Positions 1-8,869 of a stretch of DNA of 64,000 nucleotides are shown here, one piece after another. Position 1 is the stretch's first letter. Each line of letters begins with the position of its first letter. The notes under the pieces were generated by a model that searched no databases, was not told where the DNA came from, and saw only the letters and a program-made list of their open reading frames with translations. Source of the DNA: Thermoleophilia bacterium (GTDB lineage Bacteria > Actinomycetota > Thermoleophilia > RBG-16-64-13); NCBI GenBank assembly GCA_027493445.1, contig JAOSKU010000001.1, forward strand, positions 1,701,314 through 1,765,313. The letters are read 5' to 3'. Both the position numbers and the translations under genes were made by a program.

Positions 1-122
1 CTTCCCGTGGACCCAAGTCGTTCGGGGCGGCTGCCGGATAGTCCCCGTCCGCATTGCCCGCAGTAGAAACTGCCTTCAGCGAGAAGGGCACCGCAATTCG
101 AGCACCGTTGGTCGGCCATCAT
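1..122 (-). CDS. Zinc-ribbon protein, N-terminal part only
   Basis: The gene starts at an ATG at 122 (a second ATG follows directly) behind GAAAAGGAG and runs off the left edge, so only about 40 residues are visible. They contain CSNCG and CGQCG, a four-cysteine zinc-ribbon pattern common at the N-terminus of small membrane or regulatory proteins in actinobacteria. The downstream domains are outside the window and no function can be given. It lies just downstream of, and on the same strand as, another zinc-ribbon protein, so the two may be co-transcribed. Confidence 0.65.
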   Translation of the reverse strand, partial: MMADQRCSNCGALLAEGSFYCGQCGRGLSGSRPERLGSTG

Positions 123-248
123 GATCTCCTTTTCAGGCTAGAACACGCTTCGTCCTTGCCCCACGGATCTTAGTAGCTCTTGCTCAGCATCACGTGCCCC
201 TGCGAATCAGCACCGTGTCCGCGTCCCCATCGTGGCTCAAGATGGAAC

Positions 249-1146
249 TCACTCCCGGAGACTTATCGCCCATGGTCCTTTGGCTTCGACAACCAAATAC
301 TCAGTGCCAGGAGGGACCATGGTCTCTCCACTATACTGCTCGATCTCATTTAGCAAGAGGTCCGGGAAGAACCCCCCATAGGCCCACACGGCAAAATTCG
401 ATTGGGCGGCGTTGCCTTCAATGATCGCAGTGTCAGCCTCGCCCTCGACGCGAAGAACATCATCCCCTGCGCCCTTGACGATGTCTCCCACTGGTGCCAC
501 TCGAGCGGAATCGATGGGGCGAACCTCGATTAGCCAACCGCCCTTCGCCTCAACCTGGAGCCGAGTCGTCCCTTCTTCCTGCATGCCAAGCGGCCTGATG
601 CCCTCGTACGGATCGATCGCATTGACGAACAGCTGCGTGGTTTCCCCGTCGTCGTCGTAACCCCAGACAGCAAAGTTGCTTCTGGCGGCATTCCCCCTTG
701 ATGTAGAGAAGAGCCGGATCAGTCGGTCGGTCGATCCTGATGACCTTGTCTCCCGCACCCTCGTAAACGATCTTGGCCACCGTGGTAGTGGTCGTCGAGG
801 CCGACGTTGTCGTCGTGGGTTCGGCGCTCGTTGTGGTCTGCGGCGCTGGCGCGGTCGTTGTTGCGGCACTGTCTGTACTCGCCGCTTCGGCCACAGCCTG
901 CGTTGTCGTCGTGGGCTCGGGATTGTCACTGCCCTTCGGAATCAAAACGCCGGTGATCACGAGGGCCCCGATGACAATGCTCGTCTTGCCGAGGAGACTG
1001 CGACGTTGCCAGAAGTTCCCCCGTCGTGGCGAGGCGGTCTCTATTCCCTCCGGTGACGTGGGACCGATGTCCGCGCCGCAATTACGGCAAAGGATTGCGT
1101 CGGGTGCGACGGGCTTACCACAGTTTGGGCAGTAGCGCTCTGTCAT
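249..1146 (-). CDS. Zinc-ribbon, single-TM protein with duplicated C-terminal domain (frameshifted)
   Basis: The start is ATG 1146 behind GGGAG. The N-terminus has CPNCGKP and CRNCGAD (zinc ribbon), then a hydrophobic segment at about residues 55-70, then a Thr/Ala-rich linker, then two copies of a domain of about 80 residues. Each copy carries GAGD near its start, SNFAVW in the middle and VEAKG near its end. The reading frame breaks at the run of five C at 693-697: four would join the first copy smoothly to the rest. The architecture suggests a cytoplasmic zinc ribbon with an exported duplicated sensing or binding domain. The function is unknown. The shift may be a sequencing error or real decay. 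Confidence 0.6.
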
Positions 1147-1533
1147 TCTGTCCGCTCCCTCTCTCGATGACACGCGGATGTGCAGCCTGGGCGACCAGGT
1201 GACTGGCCTTGAAGGCAAGAGTCCGGTGTAGTGAACCCGGCACTCAGCCTCGGTCCGATCTTGGGCTGCCGATTGGTGACGTCCCCCTTAGGTACATGCG
1301 CGACAACCACTGACTCGCAACTGACCCACGCTAGCTCTCATGGCTGACAGTGTTGGGTACGACTCCCACCAACCGCGGCCCCTCCGGCATCATCTCTGCC
1401 CGATACTCCTGCTGCCAGGACCAGTCGATCTTGCGCCAGTGACGCGCCTCAGGCGAGTAGCCGCCGAGCGCCACCGCGAGGGTGATCTGGCCCAGGGCAG
1501 CGACAAGATGCCCTTGTTGTACCACGCCCATTC

Positions 1534-1911
1534 CTAACCAGCGAGGGCAATACACTTCACTGGCAGCCGCAAGAGATATTCCCACGACGGGTCTCCGCCT
1601 TTCTTCTCTCCTGACCAGTAGCCCCGCGCTGCCTGCAACAACCCGAGCAGCCCCGGCCTCGGGTCGTTCAACCACAGCATGTCCGCCTTAAATGAGGGCG
1701 TGCCTTCGATTCTCCATACTTTGGCTGGGCTGTCCCCTCGAAAACGACGAGCGTCCTCCTCGCTCCGAAAGGCAAAGAAAGCAAGCATTCGGGAAATCCT
1801 GTCGGAGTATTCGAACCGCCGAACGAATTCAAGGGCCAGCTCCCATGTCTGCATCGCGATTTCTGCGTTTCCGAGAAGGTAGCTTTCGCCATGGCTTGAG
1901 AGATAAACCAA
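1534..1911 (-). CDS. Hypothetical protein, possibly DUF2441-like
   Basis: This encodes up to 125 residues. The stretch with FRSEEDARRF, ADMLW, GYWSGE and WEYLL resembles, from memory only, the DUF2441 family, in which a similar series precedes the C-terminus. The start is unclear: ATG 1911 lies inside an overlapping frame and there is no good ribosome binding site. Composition and codon use are less GC-biased than in the rest of the window. It sits in a zone of broken genes and may itself be a fragment. Confidence 0.35.
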   Translation of the reverse strand: MVYLSSHGESYLLGNAEIAMQTWELALEFVRRFEYSDRISRMLAFFAFRSEEDARRFRGDSPAKVWRIEGTPSFKADMLWLNDPRPGLLGLLQAARGYWSGEKKGGDPSWEYLLRLPVKCIALAG

Positions 1912-2068
1912 GCAGCGTCGTGGTCACCGCAATTATGGCCTTATCGTAGCTCTCCATTGCGGCCTGGCGGCCACGAACCAATTCGGCCCTGTAGTCAAGA
2001 TAAGCCTGGTATTTGGTTTCGCCGGATTCTGTCATTGCCCTATCCCGAAGTTGCTGGATGACCACCAC
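1829..2068 (-). pseudogene. Small hypothetical fragment with one hydrophobic segment
   Basis: A frame of 79 residues whose first 55 look protein-like (acidic and charged start, then a hydrophobic stretch around ITTTLLGLS-type residues) before it turns into Arg-rich sequence where it overlaps the next gene. It looks like a membrane protein cut off after its first transmembrane helix. No function is recognised. Confidence 0.25.
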
Positions 2069-2226
2069 CTAGATATTTGTAGTACCAGCGTGTTTTGTCC
2101 TTCAAATTCGAGCATGCGGACCGAAAACGGCTATGGATCTTGGTCGGGGTCCGCAATGATCCACCAACCATCAATCATGCGCCAGTCCCAATCGGCCATG
2201 GTCCGCAGACCCAGTTCGGAAGCGAA

Positions 2227-2881
2227 CTAATTACAGGCCGTGTGAAAAGCGTCTCTAGCGTCGCTGGATCTTTGAAGCAAGATACGTGCGCCCACAGAGT
2301 CGTAGGACCATGACGGAGACCCTTCGCCGGAGCGCACGCGAAGGGTAACTGACTGACCTACCTCGGGTCCAAGACGCACCCGTTTCACGATGGCCGGATT
2401 CCTCGCGACGAAATCAATCAGCGGAGCCATCTGTCTTCCCGCGTTCCTGCCTACCATGAAGTGGATGTTCCTTTGCGACGTCTTGACGTCGAGATAGGCG
2501 AAAGGAAACCCAAGGCGCCAGTCTACAAGGGCTCTTCTACGACGCAACCGAACTCTCTCGACTTTCACCCACGTGGATGGCCCGAACGTCCTCCAACCGG
2601 CCATACTGCCCTATCCAATGCAGGTACGACTCTGTATGGACGAGTGTTCCTTCGTCGGCGCCACCTCCCTGAAAGAACCCGGGCGTCAGATCTTGGGCCG
2701 GACATAGGTCCACCGTCGTTCCGTCGAATATGGCAACCCGCTTCAGAATGTCTAACCCAGGATAACGCTCCAAGGCACCCGGTGGACTCCGTCGCAACTT
2801 GAGGTTCTCCCTGGCCTTCGTGAGGGGATCATGGGCCGGGCTCGTGTACGGCGATCCATGGTCAGCCTGTTGTCTCCCCAC
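2227..2881 (-). pseudogene. Hypothetical protein read in two overlapping frames
   Basis: Two minus-strand frames overlap: one from 2881 to 2537 and one from 2604 to 2227. The first has plausible sequence (SPAHDPLTKA, ALERYPGLD, TLVHTESYL). The second continues plausibly (FPFAYLDVK, RNIHFMVG). They read like one protein of about 210 residues broken by a frame change near 2540-2600. It lies directly downstream of the helicase remnant and shares the degraded character of this zone. No family is recognised. Confidence 0.3.
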
Positions 2882-2895
2882 CTTCCACCTCCTTG

Positions 2896-3368
2896 TCAGA
2901 AGAATTCATCCCACCAGCCCGGGAGCTTCTTGCGGCGCATCCCCGCCAATCCCTTGAGCTGGTGAGCCGGCGCCGGGGTCGTCGGCCAGCAGGAACCGCA
3001 GCGGCTGCCGGGGGAGCATCTCCCCGTAGACCGCCGTGATCTGATGGGGCAGAGGGTCGATGGGCGAGGTGTGCACCGCCAAGTAGGGGTCGAACAGGTG
3101 GGCCAGCCGGATGCGCTGCGCCTCCGACACCAGCCGGAAGAGGTCGCCGTCGGCCTCGAAGCTCCAGGCACGACCCTTCTCGATGATCTTCAACCCGGCT
3201 CTGGGCGTCGCTGAAGAGGATTTGGTTGCCCGGGGTGCCGTCATCGTGGGTGTAGTAGACCGTGAGGGCTTCGGACCCATGCCACGTGACATCGACGATG
3301 GTGACCGGTCGGCCGGGGACGATCCCCTCGACCAGGGCGCCTTTTTTCAGGTCTTTCAGCTCAGCCAT
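2896..3368 (-). pseudogene. Truncated SNF2/DISARM-type helicase N-terminus
   Basis: From ATG 3368 the sequence reads like the N-terminus of large SNF2-family helicases of the HepA/DrmD kind: [11 protein letters not shown], then after a one-base frame change near 3194-3196 [37 protein letters not shown] and LADDPGAG. The last motif is the start of Walker A (GAGKT), but the sequence diverges right there and stops within 20 residues, at 2906 in this frame or 2896 in the neighbouring one. The parent proteins are around 900-1000 residues long, so this is a deletion remnant and cannot be active. It implies that a defence-type helicase gene once stood here. Confidence 0.65.
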
Positions 3369-3399
3369 GGCTCCTATCCTACAACCTGGGTCGGACAGC

Positions 3400-3649
3400 G
3401 AAGAAGACACCATGGGCCGATGGGGCACGGTGGAGCCCCCGTTCGCGACATGCGCCACCCTCGACACGCGTCGGCGGCGAACCAGGCGGCCAGAGTCGCC
3501 CCTGGATGAGACCGCTCGCCAACATGAGAAGGGCCATGTGGTTCTCGTCCTTTCTTGGACCAGCGGATGAGCAGAGCCCGGTTCCGATTGAGCCAGGAGT
3601 GGCAGGCCTCCACTACCCATCTTCGGGCCCACCAGCCCGGGAGGCGCAA
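3400..3649 (-). mobile_element. IS5-family-like transposase C-terminal remnant
   Basis: A minus-strand frame contains RRWVVEACHSWLNRNRALLIRW, which matches the conserved C-terminal pattern of IS5-type DDE transposases (RWVVER...WLN..R.L..RW). One extra base after the following KK breaks the frame; restored, it continues ENHMALLMLASGLI, the usual end of these proteins. The catalytic DDE region and terminal repeats are missing. The remnant lies immediately upstream of the helicase remnant and is probably debris from the event that disrupted this region. Confidence 0.55.
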
Positions 3650-3765
3650 GGCCTGGGGCGCCCCCGGGGTGGGCTCGGGTCGCTCGATGGGCAGGGATGG
3701 ACCGCAGAGGATTACGACCTGGACTGCGACGGAACGCTATCAGTAGCACTCCGAAGGAGGTCCTC

Positions 3766-4257
3766 ATGTCCAGCACCCAGCCCCCGGTCAGCGGCCTTGT
3801 GCCCTGCTCGACCGTGCTCCTCACCGCCTCGGCCTACGCCCGCCAGGACGCCATGACAGCCACCGCTATCTTCATCTCGGAAGAGCCCCCCATCCTCAGC
3901 GTGAGCGTGGCCAAGCACATCCTCACCCACTATCTCATCGGGGAGTCAGGGGAGTTCGTAGCCAATCTGGCCGCCGGCGATCAGCTCGAGCTGGCCCGGC
4001 AGCTCGGTTCCACCCACGGCACCGAGGTCGACAAGATCGAGCATTTCAACGTGCCCGTCGAGATCGGTGAGAAGGTGGCCGCCCCTCGCATCCAGGGCTC
4101 CTACGCCAGTCTGGAGTGCCGCGTTCTCAACTCATACGACGCGGGCGACTTCGTCGTCTACTTCGCCGAGGTCCTGGCTTCGTCGGTGGACCCGAGCAAG
4201 GTTCCGCTCGTCTGGCATCAGGGCCGCTACTACCCCTTGGAGAATCCGGTCGCCTGA
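3766..4257 (+). CDS. Flavin reductase-like FMN-binding split-barrel protein
   Basis: 163 residues from ATG 3766 behind a strong GAAGGAGG site. The sequence (PCSTVLLTA, ILSVSVAKH near 40, SGEFVANL near 65, a GSYASLECRV-like segment near 110) follows the flavin reductase-like split-barrel fold that binds FMN. Such proteins reduce flavin with NAD(P)H or act as small redox and flavin carriers; the exact partner is not visible. The HtrA-like protease gene follows 82 bases downstream on the same strand, so co-transcription is possible. The length is typical of the family. Confidence 0.75.
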   Translation: MSSTQPPVSGLVPCSTVLLTASAYARQDAMTATAIFISEEPPILSVSVAKHILTHYLIGESGEFVANLAAGDQLELARQLGSTHGTEVDKIEHFNVPVEIGEKVAAPRIQGSYASLECRVLNSYDAGDFVVYFAEVLASSVDPSKVPLVWHQGRYYPLENPVA

Positions 4258-4339
4258 CAGCCCCGGCGGTTGGCGGCGGGCCATGGGGCCCGCCGCCGCG
4301 GACGCCGCAGGCCCGACCGGAACGGAAGGACAAGAACGA

Positions 4340-5332
4340 ATGGCCGTCGAGACGATTCCCCATCCCGCCGATGACTTCCTACTGGACGCATACTCGCAGG
4401 CTGTCATCGGCACCGTCGAGGCCGTGGGACCTTCGGTGGTCAACATCGAGGTGGGGGGCGCTCCCAGCCCTCTGCGCCGGAGGCGGAGGCCGCAGGAGGC
4501 CGTTGGCAGCGGCTCGGGCTTCGTATTCACGCCCGACGGGTTCATCCTCACGAACAGCCACGTGATCGGCAACGCCGGAACCATCTATGCGACCCTGGCC
4601 GGCGGTCGCCGCCTCCCCGCGGAGCTGGTAGGTGACGACCCCGACACCGACCTGGCGGTGGTGCGGGTGACCGCCGGCGATCTCACCTACGCCCGCCTGG
4701 GCGATTCGTCGTCCGTGCGGGTCGGCCAGCTCGTCGTTGCCATCGGAAACCCTCACGGCTTCCAATCGACCGTCACCGCCGGAGTGGTCAGCGCCTTGGG
4801 TCGCTCCCTGCGGGCGCGCACGGGCCGGCTCATCGACAACATCATCCAGACCGACGCGGCCCTCAACCCTGGCAGCTCCGGGGGTCCCCTGGCGACGGCG
4901 GGCGGGGCGGTCATCGGGGTCAACACGGCCATGATCGCCCTGGCACAAGGGCTCTGCTTCGCCATCGCCGGCAACACGGCCAAGCTGGTGGCCGGCATGC
5001 TGATCAGAGACGGGCGCGTACGGCGGAGCTACCTGGGCCTGGGCGGGCAGACCATGGCCATCCCCCGCCACATCGCCCGGCACCATGGCCTCTCGGGAGA
5101 AGGCGGCGTCCTCGTCACCACCCTCGAGGCGGACGGACCGGCGGAGCTGGGCGGCTTGCACCTGGGGGACGTCATCGTGGAGTTCGATGGCGAGCCCGTT
5201 CACGGAATCGACGACCTGCAGCGGCTGCTCACCGCCCGGCAGGTCGGGGTGCGCTCACCCTTGACCGTGATTCGCAGGTCAGAAACCATCGCGCTGGAGG
5301 TCGTGCCCGAGGAATCCCGGTCACGGACGTAG
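4340..5332 (+). CDS. HtrA/DegP-like S1C serine protease with one PDZ domain
   Basis: 330 residues from ATG 4340 (GGAAGGA upstream). The catalytic triad is visible: His74 in TNSHVIGN, Asp104 in DTDLAVV, and Ser180 in NPGSSGGP. A PDZ domain covers roughly residues 230-320. Unlike most HtrA proteins it has no signal peptide or membrane helix: the N-terminus is polar and the protease domain begins within about 25 residues, so a cytoplasmic location is likely. The role is probably protein quality control. The next gene converges on it from the other strand. Confidence 0.88.
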   Translation: MAVETIPHPADDFLLDAYSQAVIGTVEAVGPSVVNIEVGGAPSPLRRRRRPQEAVGSGSGFVFTPDGFILTNSHVIGNAGTIYATLAGGRRLPAELVGDDPDTDLAVVRVTAGDLTYARLGDSSSVRVGQLVVAIGNPHGFQSTVTAGVVSALGRSLRARTGRLIDNIIQTDAALNPGSSGGPLATAGGAVIGVNTAMIALAQGLCFAIAGNTAKLVAGMLIRDGRVRRSYLGLGGQTMAIPRHIARHHGLSGEGGVLVTTLEADGPAELGGLHLGDVIVEFDGEPVHGIDDLQRLLTARQVGVRSPLTVIRRSETIALEVVPEESRSRT

Positions 5333-5432
5333 ACGGCCTTCCGCCCGCCGATGTGACCGCCGCGCGGCCGGCGTCGATGACTCCCCCTCGCCGCCCTGCC
5401 AAGGCTGGCCGAGCTCGGAGACAGCCGGCGGT

Positions 5433-6110
5433 TCAGCCGGCGGCGGCGCCCAACACCAGCTGCTGACAGATGCGGACGCCCTCCATGGCGTCGGTGGTCC
5501 AGCTGTCGGCCCCTGTGAAGACGCACACCTCCTGGTCGAGCGTCCCGCCCCCGATGATTACGGGCAGGCGGCCCCCGCTCGTCCGCTCGCGCTCGCGCAG
5601 AAGCCTGACCGTGGCCCGCATACTCTCGTACGAGGCCGTGACCAGACCGGAGAGTCCTACCAAGTTGGGCCGGAGCTGGAGTGCCCGCTCGACCAGCCGC
5701 TCGGCGGGCACGTCGACGCCCATGTCCTCGACGGCGAAACCGAAGCTGCGCAGGGCAACCCCGGCCATGTTCTTTCCTATGTCGTGGATATCGCCTGCCA
5801 CGGTGGCGAGCAAGATGCTGCCCGAAGCCGTGCCCGAGAGCTCGTGCTCGAGGGCCGGTTGGGTGAGCGCCATGACCTCGCGGAAGATCTCGCCGGCCAT
5901 GATCAGACCGGAGAGGTAGTACTCGTGCTGCTCGTAGAACTCGCCCACCGTGCGCATGCCGGCCTCACAGGCGCGCACGACGGCCAGCGGGCTCTCTCCA
6001 GCCTGAAGCATCCCTTCGACAAGCTCGAGCACCCGAGGCTCGTCGAGGTCGGCCAGCGCCCGCGTGACCTCTTCCAGGGGTCCCGCGCCCCGATCCCGTG
6101 AGCCGCTCAT
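5433..6110 (-). CDS. Methyltransferase cognate corrinoid protein (MtbC/MtaC-like)
   Basis: 225 residues with the two parts of a methyl-carrying corrinoid protein: an N-terminal helical cap (about 15-95) and a cobalamin-binding Rossmann domain (about 96-225). The cobalt ligand motif DxHxxG is Asp107-His109-Gly112, and IIGGG is near 190. The protein carries a methyl group on cobalt between a substrate-specific methyltransferase and an acceptor. It lies directly downstream of, and on the same strand as, the GntR regulator and back to back with a second corrinoid protein gene. The pair suggests either two substrates or two stages of one pathway. Confidence 0.88.
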   Translation of the reverse strand: MSGSRDRGAGPLEEVTRALADLDEPRVLELVEGMLQAGESPLAVVRACEAGMRTVGEFYEQHEYYLSGLIMAGEIFREVMALTQPALEHELSGTASGSILLATVAGDIHDIGKNMAGVALRSFGFAVEDMGVDVPAERLVERALQLRPNLVGLSGLVTASYESMRATVRLLRERERTSGGRLPVIIGGGTLDQEVCVFTGADSWTTDAMEGVRICQQLVLGAAAG

Positions 6111-6114
6111 GACC

Positions 6115-6891
6115 TCACCTCCCGCCGCCGGACGCCTCGGGTGCCCCGATCCACGATGTGAGCTTGAACTGGTCTGGCCGGCACAGGAACCACCCCCAGC
6201 TCACGGCCCGCCCCGAGAAATCGTAGAACACGTGCTCCAAGCATAGAGCGGGCGAGCCCGTGGCCAGATCCAGCAGGTCGGCCGCCTCGCTGCTCAGCCC
6301 CACGGCCTGGACGGTGAGGTTGCCGCGCGGAAAGCCCTCGCCTCCGGCGCTCTCCAACAGCCCTTCCAGGGAGGTGATGCGCAGCTGAGCCTCGACCAGC
6401 GGCCGTCGTGGGTCGTAGACCAGATACTCCCGGTGATACATCAGCGGAGCCTCGTCACGCAGGAGCAGGCGGCGCAGATAGACCATCCTCTCGCCCGGCT
6501 TGCAGTCCAGCACCTCGGCCACCCGGGCGGTGGCGGGCGCGATGGAGGCCTCCAGCAGGCGCACGTCGATGGAGCCGTCGTACCAGCGGTCGGTCATCTC
6601 CCGCAGGCGGAAGACGGCCTCCCCCAAGGCTAGAGAACGGACGTAGGTGCCTTTGCCCTGAGCCGCTGTTGCCAGCCCCCGTTCGACCAGGATGTTGACC
6701 GCCCGGCGCACGGTCATGGGGCTCACTCCGAACCCGGTGCACAGCTCCGACTCCGAGGGCAGGCGATCGCCGGCCCGGTACGCACCGGTCGCGATCTGCT
6801 CGGAGATAGTTCGGGCGATCTGCATGTAAGCGGGCTCGAAGGAATGGCGGTCGATGCTCTTCGTAGAGCCCTTTCCCGAGGTACTTTTCAT
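6115..6891 (-). CDS. GntR/HutC-family transcriptional regulator
   Basis: About 258 residues. I chose ATG 6891 because GGAG lies at the right distance; ATG 6903 would add four residues. A winged helix-turn-helix occupies about 20-85 (PSESELCTGFGVSPMTVRRAV is the recognition region), followed by a UTRA effector domain. It ends four bases before the corrinoid gene 5433-6110 and faces the methyl-transfer operon starting at 7061, so it probably controls both directions in response to the methylated substrate or a product. A small dyad in the promoter at 6932-6945 is a candidate binding site. Confidence 0.85.
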   Translation of the reverse strand: MKSTSGKGSTKSIDRHSFEPAYMQIARTISEQIATGAYRAGDRLPSESELCTGFGVSPMTVRRAVNILVERGLATAAQGKGTYVRSLALGEAVFRLREMTDRWYDGSIDVRLLEASIAPATARVAEVLDCKPGERMVYLRRLLLRDEAPLMYHREYLVYDPRRPLVEAQLRITSLEGLLESAGGEGFPRGNLTVQAVGLSSEAADLLDLATGSPALCLEHVFYDFSGRAVSWGWFLCRPDQFKLTSWIGAPEASGGGR

Positions 6892-6919
6892 GGGCCGCTC
6901 CATCGGCGAAGACTGGGGC

Positions 6920-6948
6920 TTGTCAACTTCCCTATAGAACCATAGAAT
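6920..6948 (+). promoter_or_regulatory. Promoter of the methyl-transfer operon with overlapping dyad
   Basis: TTGTCA (6920-6925) and TAGAAT (6943-6948) are separated by 17 bases, a good sigma-70 spacing. Inside the spacer lies CTATAGAACCATAG (6932-6945), with CTAT/ATAG arms, placed so that a bound GntR regulator would block RNA polymerase. The first gene starts about 110 bases downstream. Confidence 0.5.
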
Positions 6949-7060
6949 AGGAGACGCGCGCGCTTCCGGACAGAGGTTCTCACGCAGGCAAGGCAAAGTC
7001 CAATCCTCCTTCGGGGAGGACGAGAACGGAGCCTTCCAGGGCCGAAAGGTGGGGTTGATC

Positions 7061-7691
7061 GTGGCAAGCACTCTGAGTCAGGCACTCGGTGCCTTGGACG
7101 AGGCGAAGGTCGACGAAGAGGTACGAGGCGAGCTGGCCGCGGAGACGCCGGCTCTCTCCATCCTCGGAGAGCTGCAGGAGGGGATGCGGCTCGTCGGGGA
7201 GCAGTACGAGTGCAACGAGTACTTCCTCTCGGAGCTCATCCTGGCCTCGGAGATCTTCAAGAATGCCAGCGCGTTGCTGGCCGAGGGGCTGGCCAAGCAG
7301 ACGGACAACAAGCTCGGTACCATGGTGCTCGGCACCGTCAAGAACGACATCCACGACTTCGGCAAGGACATCGTGCACATGGTCCTGGAGTCAAACGGGG
7401 TCGAGGTGGTCGATCTGGGGGTCAACGTGCCTTACGAGCGCTTCGTGGAGGCGGTGAGAGAACACTCGCCGCGGATGGTGGGCCTGTCGTGCCTGCTCAC
7501 CACGGTCTTCGACGACATGCGGGCCACAGTGGACGCCCTGGCCCAGGCCGGACTGCGCGATCAGGTGACCATCCTGGTCGGCGGGGGGCCGGTCGACAAA
7601 AAGCGTGGCCGACTATGTGGGGGCCGACCTGTATTGCGAGGACGCTCAGGGCGCGGTCGAGGCAGCCAAGAGAGTACTGGGGGTGAGCTGA
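7061..7691 (+). CDS. Methyltransferase cognate corrinoid protein (MtaC-like), frameshift near the end
   Basis: Start GTG 7061 with AAGGTGGGG at the right distance; GTG 7049 is an alternative. About 209 residues after correction: a helical cap, then the cobalamin domain with DxHxxG as Asp96-His98-Gly101 in KNDIHDFGK. The frame breaks at the run of five A at 7598-7602. With four, the end reads DKSVADYVGADLYCEDA and finishes with TGA at 7689-7691, one base before the next start, as expected in an operon. It probably accepts a methyl group from one of the nearby UroD-type methyltransferases and passes it towards the pterin-binding protein. Confidence 0.85.
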
Positions 7692-7692
7692 C

Positions 7693-8796
7693 ATGACAAC
7701 GCCGCGGGAGCTTGTAGAGGAGCGTTGGCGGCGTATCAAAGCCGCGGTGGCGCTGGAGAAGCCCGATCGCGTGCCCGTGGTGCCGCTGGGTGACGCCTTC
7801 GCCGCGAGGATGACAGGCGTGTCTGTGGCCGACTTCTGCACCAAGCCCGAGGTGGCCTACCCGACCATGGTGGATGCCTTCACCAGTCTAGGTGACATCG
7901 ACGGCATCCAGCACGCCAGCTACAACGTGAACATGCTGAGCACTCTCTGGCTCTCCCGGCTCAAGATCCCCGGGCGAGATCTGCCCGAGAACGACCTCTG
8001 GCAGGTGGAGGAGCTCGAGCTCATGACGCCGGAGGACTACGATCAGATCGTCGATCAGGGCTTCGGTCCCTGGCGCGACCGCTACTTCGCGGAGCGCCTC
8101 GACAACCTCATGGATCGGGTGGGGCCCTTCGTCGGAAGCCTGCCCGACGCCTTCGCCGCCTGGGACGCAGTGGGCATCCCGGTGGTCTCGCCGGTCATCA
8201 CCACCATCCCCTACGAGTACTTCTGCGGCGGCCGCTCCATGCGAGCCTTCGTCCTCGACCTGCACCGCATGCCCGACAAGGTGCAGGCGGCCATGGACGC
8301 CGCCCAGCCTGCGCTCGAGGAGGGCGCCCGCGGGGTGATCCGGGCGTTCGGCCTCAAGGGAATCTGGGTGGGCGGCTGGCGGGCGGCCAGCGAGTTCCTG
8401 TCGCCCAAGTTGTGGGAGCGATTCGTATTCCCCTACTACAAGCGGATGGTGGACGTGGTGGTCGCGGAAGGCTGCATCCCGGTGCTCCATTTCGACTCCA
8501 ACTGGACGCGCGACCTCGAGCGCTTCCGGGAGCTGCCCAAGGCCAAGTGCGTGCTCTCCCTCGATGGGATGACTGACATCCACAGGGCCAAGGAGCTGCT
8601 GGGCGACCACATGTGCCTCATGGGCGACGTACCGCCGCGCATGCTCACCATCGGCTCGCCCGACGAGGTGCACTCGTACGCGACCGGGCTGGTTCGCGAT
8701 ATCGGGCCCACGGGCTTCATCCTGGCCCAGGGCTGCGACATCCCACCCGACGCCAAGCCCGACAACGTGCGGGCCATGATCGCTGCGGTACACTGA
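7693..8796 (+). CDS. UroD/MtaA-type corrinoid methyltransferase
   Basis: 367 residues with the uroporphyrinogen decarboxylase/MtaA fold: a typical N-terminus (RIKAAVALEKPDRVPVVP), VLHFDSNW near 258, and GCDIPPDA near the end. In MtaA/CmuA relatives the equivalent His and Cys residues bind the zinc that activates a thiol or the substrate. It starts one base after the corrinoid protein ends, so the two are translationally coupled and very likely partners. It may move methyl groups to or from that corrinoid protein. The substrate cannot be read from the sequence, and heme synthesis is unlikely in this context. Confidence 0.8.
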   Translation: MTTPRELVEERWRRIKAAVALEKPDRVPVVPLGDAFAARMTGVSVADFCTKPEVAYPTMVDAFTSLGDIDGIQHASYNVNMLSTLWLSRLKIPGRDLPENDLWQVEELELMTPEDYDQIVDQGFGPWRDRYFAERLDNLMDRVGPFVGSLPDAFAAWDAVGIPVVSPVITTIPYEYFCGGRSMRAFVLDLHRMPDKVQAAMDAAQPALEEGARGVIRAFGLKGIWVGGWRAASEFLSPKLWERFVFPYYKRMVDVVVAEGCIPVLHFDSNWTRDLERFRELPKAKCVLSLDGMTDIHRAKELLGDHMCLMGDVPPRMLTIGSPDEVHSYATGLVRDIGPTGFILAQGCDIPPDAKPDNVRAMIAAVH

Positions 8797-8816
8797 GGGC
8801 TGACCCTTCCTGTAAC

Positions 8817-8848
8817 TGCGGCGGCGGCGCGGTGGCGCCGCCGCCGCA
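8817..8848 (+). terminator. GC-rich hairpin between methyltransferase and CobW-like gene
   Basis: Two 14-base arms (8817-8830 and 8835-8848) pair perfectly around a GGTG loop. There is no T-run, so it may act as a weak terminator, an attenuator or an mRNA-stability element inside the operon rather than a full stop. Confidence 0.4.
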
Positions 8849-8869
8849 CACTCATCGTGAGGTCGGCAC

